7,917 nucleotides of DNA, from positions 1-7,917 of the forward strand of contig CAMLGO010000034.1 of the NCBI GenBank assembly GCA_946479665.1, given 5' to 3'. The stretch comes from an uncultured Candidatus Saccharibacteria bacterium. Lineage in GTDB: Bacteria > Patescibacteria > Saccharimonadia > Saccharimonadales > UBA6022. A program made the translations under genes and the position numbers. Shown piece by piece: positions 5,029-7,917 of the stretch. Position 1 is the stretch's first letter. Each line of letters starts with the position of its first letter. The notes under the pieces are model-generated. The model ran no database searches, was not told the DNA's origin, and saw only the letters and a list, made by a program, of their open reading frames with translations.

Positions 5029-6678
5029 TTATCGAGTGCGTGGCGAACTAAACAGGATTTTCTTCACCCGATCAAATACCGGTATCACTTCGTCAAGCCG
5101 AAGTAGCCAGCTCAAAATGATATAGACCGTAAAGCTAATGGCGACAATAAGTGCAAATCTTGGAAGCGCCGAGAAGAAGCTCTGGGTATCGACCGTAAGT
5201 GGAAATAGCTGCACGCTCGCGTAACAAATAAGTGACATAATGCCGGTTGCAATAACCATTCGAATGAGACCTTGTACAAACAACTTATCAAAGATACCGG
5301 GAATACGGCGACTCATGAATATAAACAAGATTATTACCTCAATAACAGAAACGATCGATTGTGCCCATGCAAGTCCAATGGCACCCCTATTTAAGCCAAT
5401 GGCGAGCCATATGGCGAGCCCGACATTAAGGAGAATGGCAAAAATTGACACATAAAGCGGCGTTTTTGTATCTTGTTCGGCATAAAAACTACGCGCAGCA
5501 ATGTGGTAGAGCGAACGGAATACAATGGCGACAGCCAGGCCTCCAAGAAGCGTTGCAATTTGCTCATTACCACCATTTTTAATAAAGTGCACAACGTACG
5601 GACGAGCAAAGAATGCGACCGTCGCTACGGGCAAGATAAGCCAAGTGATTATCCGGATCACTTTCTGTAATTCTCTCTTGAAGAGGTCGGGCCGGCCCTG
5701 GGCTATACGCTCGGTCATCTGAGGAAAAGCGGCATTACTAATTGCTACACCGATAAGATTGATCGGCATCATATGGAGCATTGACGCCTGCTGATATGCA
5801 CGAATTGTTCCGTCAGCCATACGAGAAGCGATATTCGTTTCAGCAAGGCTCACGACATAATCCATACCCTGGTCGGCTGAACGAGCAGGCAATAGCGAGA
5901 GTACTTTTCGAAATCCTTTATTCTTCCAGTAAATCTTAAATCGATAGTCAAAGCCAAGCCCAAGCAGGCCGATACTACTCACCAGCAGCTGCATGATTGA
6001 ACCAAGCACAACACCAAGTGCCACACCCATGATACCGCCGTCAAACAACTGCCAGCCCAGAATATTAATGCCGTTCGTAAAGAACACCGTACCAATAATA
6101 ATACCGACGCTATAAATAGCCGGCGCAAGCGCGAAGAACGTAAATCGACCAACTGCTTGTTGCATGCTCGCAATCACCGTCGCGATCGCAAACAGAAAGG
6201 GATTGACCGCAATTACTCGCATCATACTCGTCGCGAGTGCCAAGCCAGACTCACTGAGGCCAGGTGCGATAACATATTTCAAAATTGGCTCAGCAAAGAT
6301 AATAATCAAGATACTGGCAACAAGCGTACCAAGTGCCATGATGTTAATCATACTGGTCGATAGTTCCCAGGCAGACTTCTTATTACCCTTCACAAGGCGT
6401 TGGTTGAACACTGGGATGAACGTCACGCTCAAAGCACCTGAAACAAGAATCGTAAACATAAAGTCCGGCACGGTAAAGGCTGCGGTGTAGGCATCGAGCC
6501 CGACAGGATAGCCGGCAAGATGAGCTGCTTCATTTGGCATATAGGTACTGTTAAGTAAGCGCTCGCGTAGAATGCCAAGCAAACTTGCGAACAACATCGA
6601 ACCAGACAGCAAAGTAGCGGCCCACTTCAGTGTCAGCCGCTTATTTGCTTTCGTTACGACGCTCCGTACTCGATTCAT
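5029..6678 (-). CDS. murJ: MurJ/MviN-family lipid flippase (MOP superfamily), divergent active site
   Basis: MurJ moves lipid II across the cytoplasmic membrane for peptidoglycan synthesis. The 549-residue product is a polytopic membrane protein with a basic N-terminus and many hydrophobic segments, consistent with the family's 14 helices (for example about 20-37, 65-90, 110-130, 160-178, 185-201, 217-243, 343-360, 377-395, 408-428, 436-455, 470-492 and 506-527). Family landmarks are LLGILRERLL (33-42), DAYTAAFTVPDF (62-73), GALSVTFIPVFN (81-92) and FYAEQDTKTP (398-407). Aligned by eye with E. coli MurJ, R24 and D39 are kept (Arg38, Asp62) but R18, K46, R52, D269 and R270 become Ser32, Thr69, Phe75, Ser299 and Met300. 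The family is clear; lipid II as substrate is inferred. It begins 18 bases after ftsH. Its ribosome site is weak (AGG, 8 bases from the ATG), lying in a 4-bp mini-hairpin (6686-6696), so translation may depend on ftsH read-through. Confidence 0.9.
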   Translation of the reverse strand: MNRVRSVVTKANKRLTLKWAATLLSGSMLFASLLGILRERLLNSTYMPNEAAHLAGYPVGLDAYTAAFTVPDFMFTILVSGALSVTFIPVFNQRLVKGNKKSAWELSTSMINIMALGTLVASILIIIFAEPILKYVIAPGLSESGLALATSMMRVIAVNPFLFAIATVIASMQQAVGRFTFFALAPAIYSVGIIIGTVFFTNGINILGWQLFDGGIMGVALGVVLGSIMQLLVSSIGLLGLGFDYRFKIYWKNKGFRKVLSLLPARSADQGMDYVVSLAETNIASRMADGTIRAYQQASMLHMMPINLIGVAISNAAFPQMTERIAQGRPDLFKRELQKVIRIITWLILPVATVAFFARPYVVHFIKNGGNEQIATLLGGLAVAIVFRSLYHIAARSFYAEQDTKTPLYVSIFAILLNVGLAIWLAIGLNRGAIGLAWAQSIVSVIEVIILFIFMSRRIPGIFDKLFVQGLIRMVIATGIMSLICYASVQLFPLTVDTQSFFSALPRFALIVAISFTVYIILSWLLRLDEVIPVFDRVKKILFSSPRTR

Positions 6679-6696
6679 AATAGTTGCCTAGGAGGC

Positions 6697-7917
6697 TTAT
6701 GCGTGGAGCTTTGCTTCCTTTGGAAGGGTCGTTGATTTAAGGATATCGATCACCTGTGTCTCATCAAGCGTTTCTTGCTCCAAGAGAGCGTCGGCAAGGG
6801 CGTCAAGGCTCTTACGGTTGGCGTTCAGCACCGCTTCGGCACGCGTCGAAGCTTCTTTAATCAACGTCTCGACTTCCTTATCGATTTCCTTGGCAGTGTC
6901 GTCGCTGTATGGACGCTCGTGAGTCATCTTGTCAAATACCATGCCACCGTTATCGTCGTGGAATACTTGGTCGCGAAGCTTCGTACCCATACCTTGCTCG
7001 ATCACCATGTCGCGGGCAATTTCAGTCGCCTTGCGAAGGTCAGAGCCAGCACCAGTCGTAATGCCATCTGGACCGTACATGATCTTCTCGGCAATACGTC
7101 CGCCCATCGCTCGGGCGAGAATGTCCTTAAATTGGTATACGTTCGTATAGCTGGTGTCTTCTGGTGGCAAGAACCATGTCACACCGCCAGTACCGCCACG
7201 AGGAATGATCGTCACCTTGTGCACAGGGTCACTGTCTGGCAGAATATGGCCGACAATCGCATGACCAGCCTCGTGGTAGGCGGTCATCTTCTTTTCAGCA
7301 TCGTTCATAATCTTACTCTTGCGCTCTGGACCAATCGCTACTTTTTCGAATGCCTCGGTCAGATCGGCGTTCGTGATCTTCTTGCGGTTGTTACGCGCTG
7401 CGACAATAGCTGCTTCGTTTGCCATGTTGGCAAGATCAGCTCCGCTCGAGCCGGCCGTTTTAGCAGCTAGCGCCTCGATGCTTACTGAATCGTCGGTTGG
7501 CTTCTTCTTGAAATGAACTTTCAAGATCGCTTCACGGTCTTTGCGCTCAGGAAGCATAATGTTCGTGCGGCGGTCGAAGCGACCAGGACGGAGGAGAGCA
7601 GGGTCGAGCACATCGGCACGGTTGGTCGCTGCGAGCACGATAACGTTGCTGCCAGTCTCAAAACCGTCCATTTCAACAAGGATTTGGTTGAGAGTTTGTT
7701 CACGTTCATCGTGTCCACCACCCATACCGCTGCCACGTTTGCGGCCAACGGCATCAATCTCATCGATAAAGATGATAGCTGGTGCGTTCTTCTTGGCTTT
7801 TGCAAAGAGATCGCGAACACGACTTGCGCCAACACCGACGAACATTTCAACAAATTCCGAACCAGAAATACTAAAGAATGGCGCGTTCGCCTCACCCGCA
7901 ACTGCGCGAGCCAACAT
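6697..7917 (-). CDS. ftsH: ATP-dependent zinc metalloprotease FtsH, C-terminal 406 residues (5' end cut by window)
   Basis: FtsH is a membrane-anchored hexameric AAA+ protease that degrades misfolded membrane proteins and regulatory proteins. The visible part begins at [10 protein letters not shown], which directly follows the Walker A motif in this family, so the true start, the membrane helices and Walker A lie beyond 7917; the Met at 7917 is internal. Visible in order (numbered from the window edge): pore loop FVGV (26-29), Walker B IIFIDEID (48-55), second region of homology with arginine fingers R110 and R113 in [12 protein letters not shown] lid, zinc site HEAGH (215-219), substrate strand region [17 protein letters not shown] (233-249), and the third zinc ligand Asp293 in [10 protein letters not shown]. 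The C-terminal helical part follows. All catalytic residues expected here are present. murJ starts 18 bases after its TAA stop. No terminator is seen, so read-through is likely. Confidence 0.98.
   Translation of the reverse strand: MLARAVAGEANAPFFSISGSEFVEMFVGVGASRVRDLFAKAKKNAPAIIFIDEIDAVGRKRGSGMGGGHDEREQTLNQILVEMDGFETGSNVIVLAATNRADVLDPALLRPGRFDRRTNIMLPERKDREAILKVHFKKKPTDDSVSIEALAAKTAGSSGADLANMANEAAIVAARNNRKKITNADLTEAFEKVAIGPERKSKIMNDAEKKMTAYHEAGHAIVGHILPDSDPVHKVTIIPRGGTGGVTWFLPPEDTSYTNVYQFKDILARAMGGRIAEKIMYGPDGITTGAGSDLRKATEIARDMVIEQGMGTKLRDQVFHDDNGGMVFDKMTHERPYSDDTAKEIDKEVETLIKEASTRAEAVLNANRKSLDALADALLEQETLDETQVIDILKSTTLPKEAKLHA

Noticed and set aside
6686..6696. Small inverted repeat (GCCT, 3-base loop, AGGC) between ftsH and murJ as a terminator
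   Set aside because: A 4-bp stem with no T-run is too weak to terminate. At most it may slightly mask the weak murJ ribosome site.
6775..7470. 231-codon plus-strand open frame opposite ftsH
   Set aside because: It is antisense to the FtsH protease domain, its product resembles no known family and it shows no promoter or ribosome site of its own. Treated as a shadow frame.
7915..7917. ATG at the window edge as the start of ftsH
   Set aside because: The sequence after it (LARAVAGEA) directly follows Walker A in FtsH, so this Met is internal and the gene continues outside the window.
1..7917. Alternative genetic code (TGA as Gly, as in Gracilibacteria/Absconditabacteria)
   Set aside because: All seven genes stay open at their expected family lengths when TGA is a stop, and the stops seen are TAG or TAA.

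Overview
The window is a bacterial chromosomal segment with seven protein genes, all on the minus strand and tightly packed. In transcription order (high to low coordinates) they are ftsH (5' end cut by the window edge), murJ, lepA, gmk, hrcA, grpE and dnaK (3' end cut). No tRNA, rRNA, mobile element or CRISPR array was seen, and no gap exceeds 136 bases. All genes read through with the standard code (stops TAG and TAA only), which argues against the TGA=Gly code of Gracilibacteria/Absconditabacteria. The compact proteins, very short spacers, shortened HrcA and overall look of the sequences suggest a Patescibacteria/CPR organism, most likely Candidatus Saccharibacteria (TM7). This placement comes from recognising sequence style, not from a search.

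Region by region: 6697-7917 encodes the AAA+ and zinc-protease part of FtsH. 5029-6678 encodes a MurJ/MviN-family membrane flippase. 3226-5004 encodes the translation GTPase LepA/EF4. 2491-3207 encodes a guanylate kinase with an unusual P-loop. 1737-2447 and 1246-1734 encode HrcA and GrpE, two bases apart. 1-1109 encodes the N-terminal ATPase domain of DnaK. Gaps are 18 (ftsH-murJ), 24 (murJ-lepA), 18 (lepA-gmk), 43 (gmk-hrcA), 2 (hrcA-grpE) and 136 (grpE-dnaK) bases.

The clearest regulatory logic is heat shock. HrcA is the repressor that binds CIRCE inverted repeats. A CIRCE element lies before hrcA-grpE and overlaps the gmk stop codon. A perfect CIRCE plus a degenerate second one lie before dnaK. 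In both cases a sigma70-type -35 box falls inside the CIRCE spacer, so HrcA binding would block RNA polymerase directly. GrpE (nucleotide exchange factor) and DnaK (Hsp70) act together in protein folding, and FtsH is a quality-control protease.

I found no new multi-gene system; this is largely a housekeeping region. The points most worth a second look are an apparently leaderless hrcA promoter, a HrcA about 100 residues short (inserted dimerisation domain missing), a MurJ homologue lacking several charged residues essential in E. coli MurJ, a guanylate kinase with Asp after the Walker A lysine, and the CIRCE palindrome possibly doubling as the grpE terminator.
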